A stretch of 64,000 nucleotides of DNA. Source: Malus domestica (taxonomy: Eukaryota > Streptophyta > Magnoliopsida > Rosales > Rosaceae). The position numbers and the translations under genes were made by a program. The notes beneath the pieces are model-generated. The model did not search any database. It had not been told where the DNA came from and worked only from the letters and a program-made list of their open reading frames with translations. Each line of letters opens with the position of its first letter. The stretch's first letter is position 1. The DNA lies in contig NC_091667.1 of NCBI RefSeq assembly GCF_042453785.1, positions 36,448,001-36,512,000 on the forward strand, written 5' to 3'. Shown here piece after piece: positions 36,183 through 46,681 of this stretch.

Positions 36183-38693
36183 CTAGGGAGGTGATGTCGG
36201 GTACTTCTTCAAGTCCTTGAATGTGCATTGGCGAGCCTCATCCCAAAGTGCATACTTCTCTGCCAAAGCAAAAGAATCTGCCAGAGTTAGATCTTCTTTC
36301 ATGATCAATTTTCCGAATAGCGGGTGGTCTGCTGGAAGTCCTTTTTGGAAGGCTGCTCTAGCTATCGAGTCGTTGCATCCGACTATTTTTGCCTTCTCTA
36401 CTTTGAAACTCCTCACATAGTCGCGAAGTGACTCTTTTGGGTTCTTCTTGACGTTGAACAAATGATCAGATTTCTTTTTGATCGAGCGATAGGATGAATA
36501 TTCTTTGGTGAAAACCAAAGAAAGTTCGTAGAAATTCCGGATGGATTGTGGCAGCAGGGTGTAGAACCAATCTTGCGCCTCGCCTTGTAGAGTGGTGGCG
36601 AATATCTTGCACATAAGCTCATCGTTGTTTCGATAAAGGATCATTGCGCTTCGGTAACGCTTTAAGTGTCTCTCCGGGTCTTCATCCCCTTTGAAAAATG
36701 TGAAATGTGGCATGCTGAACTCTCGTGGAGGCTCTGCCTGCTCGATCTCGTCCGTGAAGGGTGACCTGCTTATGTTGGTCATGTTCCATCGTAGTGCCTC
36801 GTCGGTGACCTCGTTGCGTTGGAAATCATGCAATCGCTTGGTCAAGAGTCTCTCTACTTCTTCCTGAATTTGCCTTTGTTGGGGTAGCGGAGCTCTCGGC
36901 TGTCCCCAGCCATGACTTGCTGGTCTAGACTGCTCTTCCATATGTTTGGCTCGTCTACGCCGCAGATGCAGTGCATGTGGTGCGTTCCTAGCAGGCGAGC
37001 GAGTTCTTCGCAGGCTGCTGGTTGAACTTGAGCTGGATTGAGTGACTGCCTCTCTCCGTCCGTCGTGCTGCCTACTCTGATGTGAGGTGGATGATGCTCC
37101 TTGTGGGCTTAGCTGCGAATGAACACTTTGTCCGGAAGGTTGCTCATGTTGACTATCGGAGTGTGACCCCAACCGTGAATGTATGCTTATCCGTGGGCCT
37201 AGTCGAGAGTACACGCTCCTCCGCGCGCTAAGACGGGAGTATACGCTATCTCGGGGGCCCAATCGGGAATGTACACTGCCTGAACGTTCGGCTTGTGGCT
37301 GGTCGAATGGCTGCTTGCCGGGACGCTGCTGGAAAGGTTCGTCTGCCCTTGTCCTACTTCGGGATACCTCGTCCGGGGCACGTTGGATCCCGATGCGTTG
37401 CAAAAGTTGATTCACCAAAGTTGTCTGTTGTGTAAGGGCGCTCGTCAACTCTATGACTTGTCGAGACAAGTGTTGTTCGCCATTTGGATTGGAAGAGCTT
37501 GGAAGGAATGCGCCTCCTTGGGCAGTGGAAATGTGGTAGACTCCGGGCGCGAGATTTGAATTGGGAAATGTCAAATCCGCGAAAAAATATGGTGAGAATG
37601 CCCCAGGCTCGATGGTAGGTCCGGATGGTTGAGATAGTCTTGGGTCGACTTGGGCTACTTGGAAAGCCACTGGAGCATGATGGGCCGTGAGAGTGGGCTG
37701 CTCGTCGGGAGCATGCTGGGTCACGAGAGCAGGCTGCTCGGCAGGAGCAGGTTGGGCCGTGAGAGTGGGCTGCTCGACGGAAGCAGGCTGAACCACGGGA
37801 GTGAGCTGCTCGTCGGGAGCAGGCTGGGTCACGAGAGCAGGCTGCTTGGCAGGAGTGGGCTGCTCGACGGAAGCAGGCTGGACCACGGGAGTGGGTTGCT
37901 CGTCGGGAGCAGGCTGGGTCACGAGAGCAGGCTGGGCCACGGGAGTGGGCTGCTTGGCAGGAGCAGGCTGGGCCACCGGAGTGGGCTGCTCGACGAAAGC
38001 AGGCTGGGCCACGGGAGTGGGCTGCTCGTCGGGAGCAGGCTGGGTCACGAGAGCAGGCTGCTCGGCAGGAGCAGGTTGGGCCGTGAGAGTGGGTTGCTTG
38101 ACGGGAGCAGGCTGCTCAATGCGCGGTGCATGTGAATGCGAGGCTTGGGCTTGGGTCCACGTAAACTTAGATGGCACGGCTTGGATCGTGGTCTTGGTAC
38201 CGTGAGCCTTGGATGGCACGGCTCGGGCCGTGGTGAAGGCTCCATGGACCTCGCCACGAGTGGCTACCGAAGTAGCCACTGCGGTGGTTCCCATGGTGGC
38301 CGTGGTGAAGGCACCATGGACCTCGCCGCGGGTAGCTACCGAGGTAGCCACCACAGTGGTTCCCATGGTAGAAGCTTGTGGTGATGATGCCGCTCCCCTT
38401 ATTGTCTCATTTTGCCTCACGGATCTCCGGGCCGTGGTGAAGGCTCCATGGACCTCGCCATGAGTGGCTACCGAAGTAGCCACTGCGGTGGTTCCCATGG
38501 TGGCCGTGGTGAAGGCACCATGGACCTCGCCGCGGGTGGCTACCGAGGTAGCCACCACGGTGGTTCCCATGGTGGAAGCTCGTGATGATGATGCCGCTCC
38601 CCTTATTGTCGCATTTAGCCTCACGGATCTCCGCAATCCCATTTCTTGAACATTAGAATTTTCACTTGTGGAATTTTCTAAATTTCTAGCCAT
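36183..38693 (-). CDS. Gag-like polyprotein of the LTR element
   Basis: The ORF from the ATG at 38693 has 836 codons. The last 230 residues form a retrotransposon gag domain: FSMPHFTFFKGDEDPERHLK, LQGEAQDWFYTLLPQSI, ESLRDYVRSFKVEKAKI and AFQKGLPADHPLFGKL, close in style to Tat-type Ty3/gypsy gag. The N-terminal 230 residues hold a duplicated block of about 68 codons (MGTTVVATSVATRGEVHGAF units, DNA period about 204 bp at 38200-38640). The next 150 residues are tandem Gln-Pro-Ala units (QPAPDEQPTPV-like, 37660-38110). A basic Arg/Ser-rich stretch follows (SRLGPR units, then RRTRSPARN). No zinc knuckle was seen before the stop. Confidence 0.85.
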   Translation of the reverse strand: MARNLENSTSENSNVQEMGLRRSVRLNATIRGAASSSRASTMGTTVVATSVATRGEVHGAFTTATMGTTAVATSVATHGEVHGAFTTARRSVRQNETIRGAASSPQASTMGTTVVATSVATRGEVHGAFTTATMGTTAVATSVATRGEVHGAFTTARAVPSKAHGTKTTIQAVPSKFTWTQAQASHSHAPRIEQPAPVKQPTLTAQPAPAEQPALVTQPAPDEQPTPVAQPAFVEQPTPVAQPAPAKQPTPVAQPALVTQPAPDEQPTPVVQPASVEQPTPAKQPALVTQPAPDEQLTPVVQPASVEQPTLTAQPAPAEQPALVTQHAPDEQPTLTAHHAPVAFQVAQVDPRLSQPSGPTIEPGAFSPYFFADLTFPNSNLAPGVYHISTAQGGAFLPSSSNPNGEQHLSRQVIELTSALTQQTTLVNQLLQRIGIQRAPDEVSRSRTRADEPFQQRPGKQPFDQPQAERSGSVHSRLGPRDSVYSRLSARRSVYSRLGPRISIHSRLGSHSDSQHEQPSGQSVHSQLSPQGASSTSHQSRQHDGRREAVTQSSSSSTSSLRRTRSPARNAPHALHLRRRRAKHMEEQSRPASHGWGQPRAPLPQQRQIQEEVERLLTKRLHDFQRNEVTDEALRWNMTNISRSPFTDEIEQAEPPREFSMPHFTFFKGDEDPERHLKRYRSAMILYRNNDELMCKIFATTLQGEAQDWFYTLLPQSIRNFYELSLVFTKEYSSYRSIKKKSDHLFNVKKNPKESLRDYVRSFKVEKAKIVGCNDSIARAAFQKGLPADHPLFGKLIMKEDLTLADSFALAEKYALWDEARQCTFKDLKKYPTSPP

Positions 38694-38857
38694 TATATTT
38701 TGTTTATACGTTTTATCAAAGAGCCTTTGCAAGTAAAAAATTCTAATAATAAGAACGTATGAAAAATATTCAAATGGACTAGAAAATAAAGAAAAAACCT
38801 TTTTGTGCGAGAGTCTTCTACAAGTATGGATTTCAACTCTCAATGAAAGCACCAATT

Positions 38858-39599
38858 TGTGGATGCAAATTTCTTCCTCCTTGATCTTGGACAATTTTGC
38901 ACCTACAAAACAATTAACACCTTAGGTTAAGGCCAAAAGCCTCACGCGCCCACGATGAATGGGGGGGCTTTGGCCGAAGAACCTCCGATGCCAAAGTTAG
39001 AATTTAGAGAGAAAGAGTGTTTAGAGAATTTTGGGATTTTTGCCAAAGTGTTGGAATTAGCTTTTTGGTGAGAATGGGAGTATATTTATAGGGATAGGAG
39101 GTGGCTAGGGTTTTTAGGTTTAATTTAGGTTTAATTAGCCAATTTATTTGGCTATTAAACATAAGATGAATGTTTTGGTGGTTTTTGAATTTATTGGGTA
39201 ATAAAAAGGAAGAAATTGTGAAAAAGGTAGAAAAAAGTGATGGATTAGGTTTTGAAATGGGGATAGCCGGCCATGTGGTGTTTTAGGGTTGAATTGGATG
39301 TATTTTGTAGTTATTTGGATATAATGGATGGTTTAATTGACAATTAATGGGTTAATTAGGCAATAAACCCATTAATTAGCCAATTAACATAATTTAAAAG
39401 GAATGTGTTTGGGAATTACCTTGTAGAAAGGATTTGATGAGATGGACTTTGAATTGTTACCTATTTTGGACACTTCTGTCTTGGTTGAAAGAGGGTTGCC
39501 CGCTGCTTGCGCGTAGGAACCTCGTTGTACTGCAAGGGTATTTTTGTCATTTTTGTCCAAAAATCCACGTGTCGCCCTGTGAATATTTTTGGCTCTACA
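38858..39599 (-). repeat. Upstream (5') LTR of the gag-only element
   Basis: 742 bp. A TATA-like tatatttatagggatag stretch lies at about 39080-39096. Confidence 0.95.
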
Positions 39600-39735
39600 A
39601 AAAGGGTTTGAAAACTTTGAGTTTTAACGATAAGAACAAAATAAAGCGTAAAGTGAATAGTACCAAGATTGACTTTTTAGTGTAAAAATGTGGTTTTTCG
39701 TTAAAGTGAACAGTACCAGGAACTTTTCGTTAAAG

Positions 39736-40083
39736 TTCCCAAAATTCAAACGTGATATAAATTAGAGATGTCGCGTCTAGTGTAATTGAAAATCCTTCTT
39801 GTTTACCTTGGGCTTGCAAGGATGGCCCGAGTACGCGGTTGACCAGGCTTGGTTAGCATTCGACCCAGCAATTTTTATAAGATCTAATTATTTTTGGAAG
39901 AAAGTTGGTGCTTGTGATTTGTGGCTGGCCAGTGGCCACTAAAATCAATCGTGGCCAATCAAAATTTATCTGGTCCTGCAATCCTGTGAACAACAGCTTC
40001 ATTCATCTAGATATCAAACTAGAAGAGTGTGTGCCTGACTCACTCTAGCTTCTCTGTCTGGTCACAATTTAGCGCTACCAAAC
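39736..40083. other. Upstream region of the ENH1-like gene
   Basis: No repeat or gene recognised; likely promoter and leader of the gene starting at 40084. Confidence 0.5.
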
Positions 40084-41877
40084 ATGTCACAGGCGGTGCT
40101 TGCAGCTGCTTCCTCCTCCTCCTCTTGCTCCCCCACCTTCAACAGGCACCACTCGACAAGAACTCCACAGGTCGCTACTCCAAAACAATTTCCACCGGTT
40201 CAATGCCAGGTAGGTACCAATTCTAATGCTCAAACCACAAGAATATCTATCGCAACGGGTATGTCATTGTGACAGTATTCCAAAGTAGTGATCATATAGG
40301 CTATCGGTGCATGATTGGTTTGTGATATTGCCACAGTGTCACACCGTTTGGATATGCTTTGATTCCGAATCATGCTGTTCAAGAAATCTAACTTTATGAC
40401 TCTACATTTGTTTTGTTCTATATTCTATATATCTAGAAATCTAGCTTCCAAGGATTGTCACTTGGAGAAGCCAAACGGGGAGTGCTATATTCTCTGGTAG
40501 CAGATTTGAATAATAGGAGTGGTTTAGGCAACAACGTAAGAAGAGGGCTTAGGGTTACAGCAAGAACTGCTGGGGCAGCCAAGTCGATCGAGGCTGAGGT
40601 GGACAAGCCTTTAGGCCTCACTTTGGGACAAAAGCCCGGAGGTCCTGTTACCATCACTGTCAGTTTCTCTTATTATCTTTCCTTTCCTATCTCCAATTGT
40701 TCAATATATTTGTACAAATTTCCATTTATACGGTTATTTGAACATGGAGCTGTTAGTCGCACTCCAAAATAGTCACATGCACCCCTCCATAGTGCTAAAA
40801 TTAAAAAGGGATGATATATTGCAGGATGACTATTTTGGAGTGCTGACGATAATTTCCATAAGAATATGATCACTAACAATTGGGAGCTTAATCTTATAAT
40901 ATATGTATTGATAATATGTCTAGGCTGTGGATGGAGGTGGGAATGCAGCAAAGGCAGGGCTCAAGGCAGGGGACCAGGTCATCTACACCAGCAGCTTCTT
41001 TGGTGATGAATTATGGCCAGCAGATAAACTAGGGTTTACAAAAACTGCCATCAATGCCAAGCCAGACTCTGTTTACTTTGTTGTTAGCAGGTTGTTTATC
41101 CATTTCTTAATTTAATGTTACAATATAAATTGGTTTTATTGAATTAATAAAACTGTTTTAGATTGGAAAATTGAAGTTAATTGTGGTCATTTTTAATGTA
41201 GGGGTGGTGCTCCTGTCGACGTTAAACGCCTACCAAAGCGTCCAGCTCCACCTCGTTTTGGACGGAAACTAACCGAGGCTCAAAAGGCAAGCATCACTTT
41301 ATTAACATAACCCGCGGAATGATACTATAGTGTACAACTTATAACACCAACTTATAATATAGTGTCACTTAGTACTACTATTTAGTGATATTTCTCTTTA
41401 CTAGTAAGTGGGGTATTAAGTTCGATTCTCGCCAAAAACGAATTTGAACCACATTATTACTAGCCTATTATGTTTCATTTGTCATGAGCTTCTACACTCT
41501 GCGCCTTATGAATTATACTATTGATTGGGTGCACCATGAACAATTTTCAGGCTAGAGCTACTCACATATGTCTTGACTGTGGATTCATATACACATTACA
41601 GAAGCCTTTTGATGAGCAGGTAATTTAATTAGCTCCGTTTTCACCAATTACCAATTAGATTAGACGAGTTTGTGTACGTGATTTTGATGCATGCATGTAA
41701 TTGCAGCCGGATTCGTACACATGCCCTCAATGTCTAGCACCAAAGAAGCGGTTTGCACAATACGATGTCAACACCGGGAAAGCCATTGGCGGCGGTTTGC
41801 CTCCGATCGGCGTCATCATTGGCCTAGCGGCTGGTCTTGCCGGCGTCGGAGCTTTGCTTGTATATGGTCTTCAATGA
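40084..41877 (+). CDS. ENH1: ENH1-like chloroplast protein with PDZ and rubredoxin domains
   Basis: Six exons (40084-40209, 40437-40658, 40924-41090, 41202-41286, 41551-41619, 41707-41877) give 279 residues. The N-terminal 55-60 residues are Ser/Thr/Gln-rich, as in a chloroplast transit peptide. A PDZ-like region spans about 105-185 (LGLTLGQKPGGPVTIT ... NAAKAGLKAGDQVIYTS). Residues 203-243 form a rubredoxin fold with CLDCGFIY and CPQC as iron ligands. A C-terminal membrane helix follows (GVIIGLAAGLAGVGALLVYG). Arabidopsis ENH1 (enhancer of sos3-1) has this architecture and acts in salt tolerance and redox control in the plastid. Intron 4 starts with GC (aaaag|gcaagc) instead of GT, and phase holds only with this donor. 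Intron 2 holds a small MITE and intron 4 a SINE piece. Confidence 0.9.
40759..40843. mobile_element. 85-bp MITE with perfect 17-bp TIRs in ENH1 intron 2
   Basis: gcactccaaaatagtca at 40759-40775 is the exact reverse complement of 40827-40843. Flanking bases (gtc/gac) extend the symmetry. Confidence 0.8.
41370..41475 (+). mobile_element. Truncated tRNA-derived SINE in ENH1 intron 4
   Basis: Reads gtgatatttctctttactag, ttcgattctcgcc and tgaaccacattattactagc, the same family as 13975; it lacks the tail. Confidence 0.7.
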
Positions 41878-43390
41878 GCACACGGCTAAATACTTGCATT
41901 TAATTAAATTATACTAATACCCTCAATCATGTATCGGTTGTTGCAAGAGGCCTATTCTCTAGAAAATGTAGAAAGAACATGGAGTTTTTAGATTTAAATT
42001 ATCAATTCAAGAAGGGTAGCATTTTTCTTTTTTAGAGAGTAAGGTTGGTATCTGTTTGAATGAAATTACGGAATTGAATGCAACATAATATATTTGGAGT
42101 CTCAATAACAGCTTCTTATAAATATAAACGCACAAAACTAACTAATCACGAGCCAAAAACAAATCTATGAGTCGGGTAGGCTCCAATTTATACTAAGTGT
42201 TTGTTTTGGCATGTAAATACAAAAACAAGCAATTAATATTTTGTTTTAAAGACGTTTTTGGTTGGACCTAACCGGTCCTATTCAGTTTGATTCATGCTTA
42301 TAATTAGTTTGGTTCGATTTAGCTCAATATGTTGTTTTTTTGTAAAGTTTGGGAAAGAAAGCAAACGAGAAGAAGAGACAAAAATAAATAATAGATGGGA
42401 TTATAAGAATCGACTCTACAATTTGAGTAGGATGTCCAATAAAAAAGACTAGTGTAGAAAACAAATAAAAAATTATATTGGCCCATCAGTTTGGTTTTAA
42501 AAGTCGAAAAATCGAAAACCGAACGTATCATGGTCAAATGTATTTTCCCGGTTCGGCTTACCGGTTTGAACGTCACCCCTAAGTAAATGTATTTTTGCAT
42601 TTTTGTTTTCTCCTGTTGAGCTTTTTCTTGGGCTGACATTTCATGTTGGGCCTGTTTTTTGGTGTTTAAATTATCTTGTAAATTGTAATCAACGAAACCC
42701 ACAATGTTTTTTTTTTTTTTTTTTTTTTCTGGCGCTGTTTTTTACCATAAAGATATATTTTATATTGAGGGAAATGAAGAGTTTGGTTAAACCATATAAT
42801 GAATAATTTATATTAAATTCATTTTTGGTGCTTTTTTTTTTTAGTACAATGATATATTTTAGGGGAGAGTCTGACTAAACCATACAATAGACAACTTAAT
42901 TTAGTATCAAATTTATCATCTACAAGATTCTAATTCAAAACCTCTTATTTACTAATGGAAAAGAATATCATCCGACCGTTGTATGGGTTTTATTTGTTTA
43001 TTTATTTAATTTTTCACTTTTAGCTTGTTCGGTTCGTTGCGACCCTTCTCGAAGAGATTTTTCAATGTGATTGGTACATATGTAGTATATCACATACCAT
43101 TATACAAATAGTGAGATATGTGTGATAAAAAATTAATAATTTAAAAAATAAAATTTCCTACCACTTATATTAAAACACGTGATGTACAACTTATTATCTC
43201 TCACGGCTAAAAATTTCTCCCTCCCGGGAGCTTCCTGTCCAAGTATCTACTACCTAGACGCGCAGCCAACTTTACGTCTTCTCTTCTTCTTCAGACTTCA
43301 GACAAGTTACCAAAATTTACGCCCAACAGCCAGAAACAGAAAAAAGAGTGTTAGTGGGGAGATTCTTTTGGCTGATCCCAGAAGCCAGAG
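41878..43390. other. Intergenic between the ENH1-like and DUF1218 genes
   Basis: Contains a T23 run at 42706-42728, a sequence of the cggttcggcttaccggttt type near 42550 that resembles a common plant MITE, and a SINE at 42830. No gene recognised. Confidence 0.5.
42830..42980 (-). mobile_element. tRNA-derived SINE, minus copy
   Basis: On minus: cggatgatattcttttccat, aataagaggttttgaattag, then a tail. Diverged member of the family at 13975. Confidence 0.6.
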
Positions 43391-45691
43391 ATGGAGAGAA
43401 AAGTGCTTCTGGTTTGCTGCGCGGTGGGACTACTGGGGCTGCTATCAGCCGCCACAGGTTTCGGCGCCGAGGGCACGAGAATCAAGGTAAAAGCTAAGGG
43501 GCTCATCTGGGTTTTGCTTAGATCTTCTTTTCTTCACATGGGTTCGTCTAAATCTGCTTCCTTTTTGCTTGATTATACTCTAACCCTCTGTTCGATTGCT
43601 GGGAAAAGTTGGGAAATTAAGTAAAGTAGAAGAGGGATTTCATATTATTACTAACTAATCTGTTTTGTTCATCCTTGAAGGGTGCAAATTCCAAAGCTTG
43701 AAGCTTTAATTTCTTATCTGCTTCAACGAACGGAAAGTTGTTTTAGGATTGCAGTTAATTTTCTCTTTTGTCATTGTTTTTCTTGTTTCCACTGCATCTG
43801 TTCGAATTTCCTGTTCGAAATCCAAGGCATTTTTTAACCTCGACGAGCTAGACCCAGCCCTTCTATTTTTATTTTTATGAGTATATCAATATTTTTACAT
43901 TAAGGGAGGGAGAGTTCAGCTAAGTCACACAATGGGTAGTCTAATTTGGTATCGAATCCGTCATCCGGGAGATTCGAACCTAAGTGAAGAAGAATATCAC
44001 TAGACCGTAGTACTGAGTGGCTAACCCAGCCCTTCTATTAAGAAGATGGCTGTTTGTTAAGCTGACTTCTACATTTCCCCTTTTCGGTAAGACTTGAAAC
44101 TAATATCGTATGTAGTGTTGACTTCCGATGCCTTTACCTTAACTTCCAAATTTCAATTATTTATTTGACTTCAATGCTTCAACTTTCGGGCTTCCAAAAT
44201 GACTGCGGAAACTCACTAGTGTAGTTTGCTGATGAAGATTTGCCCATTTTTCAGTAAACGAAAACACAGTTTGGAATTGTGTTATTTCTTTACAAATGCG
44301 ATTAAAAATCTCAAATCTGGAGCAAGAACAGTCATCTTTTAGGCTCTATCATTTCCTTTAATCATTCTTTTGTTGCACATAAGGTTAATAGCTCATTTTG
44401 ACCTCTAATGTCAAAAGAGTTGTGTTCATGTGAGAATCTGAGATGGAGATTAATGGAGAGACTGAGAGATTTACGCCTTCCCTCTCCATTCGGCAGTTAT
44501 TGTCGATGGACTCAAGGCTGGTTTGGTATTGCTGTGCTTTGAAAAAAAACTGCTTCTGTTGTGCTGTGAGAATAAGCTCATTTTTGTTGCTTCACGTTTT
44601 AGCTTTTTTTTCATCCAAAACTGTGAAAATAAGCTGTCTTTAAGTGTTTACCAAACACTTTTTTGAGCTCAGCTATATAAGCACCTCAGTACCAAACCAG
44701 TACTCAATTTGTTTAGAATATGCTCACAAGTTGTCAGTTTTCAGTATGGAGTGATTGTTTAGAACCTTTAAGCAAGTGCGTCTTCATGCTAAGTTCATTT
44801 GATTTTCTTCTCCGGCTTTTTCCAGTTTTGTTGGCATTCAGTCTGCATAGTGGAGTCGATGCTGAAAATGTTCTGTTACTTCATTTTCTAACATGCAGGG
44901 TTCTCAGGTTCAGTTTGTCTCAGCTGCTCAATGTGAATACCCTCGGAGTCCGGCTCTTGGACTTGGTGTAACTGCTGCAATGGCTCTTATGTTAGCTCAA
45001 ATAATTCTAAATGTATTTTCTGGGTGCATTTGTTGCAAAAGGAGCCCTCAGCCTTACAACTCTAACTGGACAGTAGCGTTGTTCTGCTTTGTTCTTTCCT
45101 GGTAATTCTCAACTACCACTTGTATCATTCATGAGGAAAATGACTAAGGCTGCTAATCCATAAGCATGATTGGTTAATTCATCGTTTTGTTATCTTGTCA
45201 GTTTCTTACTATTCTTGTTGCTGCTGTTGTTTTTCTGGTTAAAAAGCACATGCGCATTTTTTCTACAAGAAAAAGGCAACTTGTCTATCTGTTTCAACTG
45301 GATTAACAATGAATGTGTTTTCCGTTTACTCCACTCTCCACACTGGTGCAGGTTCACATTTGTTATAGCGTTTCTTCTGCTGCTCACTGGTGCCGCACTC
45401 AATGACCGACATGGTGTAGAAAGCATGTACTTTGGCAACTACTACTGTTACGTTGTGAAACCCGGAGTGTTTGCCGGAGGTGCCGTTTTGTCAATTGCAA
45501 GTGTGGCACTTGGAATTGTCTACTATGTCACCTTAAATTCAGCAAAGAACAGTGATCCTTCATGGGCTGGTTCCACCCCTAATCAAGGGGCAATAGCTAT
45601 GGGGCAACCTCAGATGCCACAGCAGAGCACTACTACCCAAGAACCAGTATTCGTCCATGAAGACACGTACATGAGGCGGCAGTTCACATGA
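43391..45691 (+). CDS. DUF1218 membrane protein (MODIFYING WALL LIGNIN/DESIGUAL-like)
   Basis: Three exons (43391-43486, 44899-45101, 45352-45691) give 212 residues. Four hydrophobic segments are visible: VLLVCCAVGLLGLLSAATG (a signal-like first segment), ALGLGVTAAMALMLAQIIL, a segment across the exon 2/3 junction (FVIAFLLLLTGAAL) and GAVLSIASVALGIVYYVTL. Family cysteines occur in AAQCEYPRSPALGLG, CICCK and NYYCYVVKPGVFAGG. DUF1218 proteins are plant-specific endomembrane proteins; members affect lignin content (MWL) or leaf symmetry (DESIGUAL). The C-terminal 55 residues are Gln/Pro/Thr-rich and hydrophilic. Intron 1 is 1.4 kb and holds a SINE and a MITE. Family firm, member uncertain. Confidence 0.9.
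43868..44030 (-). mobile_element. tRNA-derived SINE in intron 1 of the DUF1218 gene
   Basis: On minus: actacggtctagtgatattc, cacttaggttcgaatctccc (box B), cccattgtgtgacttagctg and a T-rich tail. The head is better kept than in other copies. Confidence 0.75.
44517..44700. mobile_element. hAT-like MITE in intron 1 of the DUF1218 gene
   Basis: The ends are inverted: gctggtttggtattgctgtg on the left, the reverse of ctggtttggtactgaggtgc on the right. The flanks gactcaag (44509-44516) and tactcaat (44701-44708) agree at 6 of 8 positions, as for an 8-bp duplication. Confidence 0.75.
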
Positions 45692-46598
45692 TCCGGGGCT
45701 CACATCGGTAAGACTTTATGTTATGAGCCTATGATCAATCTCTGAAGATGTAATGGTTGGAATTCTAAGAAATGGGTTGTTTTCTCGTAGCAGCGTGCTC
45801 TATAGGTAGCGTAGCCGTATAATCCCTGCATTCGTTTTGTCCGTAGATTTCGTAGGATTGTATGTAATTTTGTGGATACCGTACTGTCCAAGAAACCGAA
45901 TGTGTTTGAATACCAGCTGGATGGATTATTTAAGATTTACGAATTTTACATGGATGGACTCCGATGGACTGAGTTTTGATTCAGAAGCCTGGTTTTGCTA
46001 TTGATTTTGGCAGAAATAGACCAAATGAGATACTTTGATTCACGTTCTTTTTTTCTTTACAAAATAATAAATAAATAAAACTAGAAATAATGAATACAAT
46101 ATTGGAGCATACTAATGGAGAAAGCATATCTCTATTAATTAATGAAACTCTCTTTGCCAACCAAAAGAGGGTGAAAATACCACTTAGTCTTCTATCATAC
46201 AAAAAAAATGATGGGTAATAATGTAATTTCACAAGTTCAAAATTTACTTTTTTTTTATTAAATCCGTACCTACAGGTGATGTTAAAATACCTCTAATATT
46301 AAAAAAAACAAAAAAAAAAACCCTCACACTCCCCCCCCCCACGTTCTCTCTCTCTCCCTATTTCCTTCTCATTTTCTAAAAAAATGTTATCATACACATA
46401 AAATGTGTAGGCAAATGCTAATAACAATAAAAGATGATTCAAAACATTTGAAATCATTAAAAAAATCTATAAAATTGAAAAGAATTGTTATGTGAGTCTT
46501 CTCGGTCCTTGAAAAGGTAGATTGTCGTAGCAAAACGATAAGTTGATCCTTTTTTACTAAAAAAAAGATAAAATAAAAAAGAATTGTGAAGCTATAAA

Positions 46599-46600
<2 letters not shown>
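45692..46600. other. Intergenic after the DUF1218 gene
   Basis: 3' UTR-like sequence, then AT-rich DNA with a poly-C stretch at 46331-46340 and CT-rich sequence near 46350. No gene. Confidence 0.55.

Positions 46601-46674
<74 letters not shown>
46601..46674. repeat. (TA)n microsatellite, about 37 units
   Basis: Uninterrupted TA run immediately left of the LTR relic; likely highly length-variable. Confidence 0.95.
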
Positions 46675-46678
<4 letters not shown>

Positions 46679-46681
46679 TTA

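Larger units (their letters stand above)
31937..39599 (-). mobile_element. Gag-only LTR retrotransposon (TR-GAG/LARD-like, Ty3/gypsy Tat-type gag)
   Basis: Two 742-bp LTRs (31937-32678 and 38858-39599) start TGTGGATGC and end in TC(C/T)ACA, with the 5-bp target duplication aaaag at 31932-31936 and 39600-39604. Transcription runs on minus. Next to the upstream LTR is a primer-site-like ttggtgctttcattgagag; next to the downstream LTR a G-rich tract (gtgtgggggcat) fits a polypurine tract. It carries one long gag-like ORF, and no protease, reverse transcriptase, RNase H or integrase is recognisable in the other 3.5 kb, so it is non-autonomous. By eye the LTRs differ at about six positions (about 0.8%), suggesting well under a million to about a million years depending on the rate. 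It has lost pol but its ends look whole. Confidence 0.92.
31917..39735 (+). mobile_element. MITE split by the LTR element
   Basis: The left part (caaaggaaaactaatgaaaag, 31916-31936) and right part (39600-39735, aaaagggtttgaaaactttg to cgttaaagttccca) together resemble the MITE at 27905-28080. The 7.66-kb LTR element lies between them with the 5-bp duplication aaaag. Confidence 0.75.

Noticed and set aside
37650-38205. Plus-strand ORFs of 161 and 134 codons rich in Gly/Ser/Leu
   Set aside because: They are the antisense of the tandem Gln-Pro-Ala repeats in gag; the repeat period being a multiple of three keeps several frames open.
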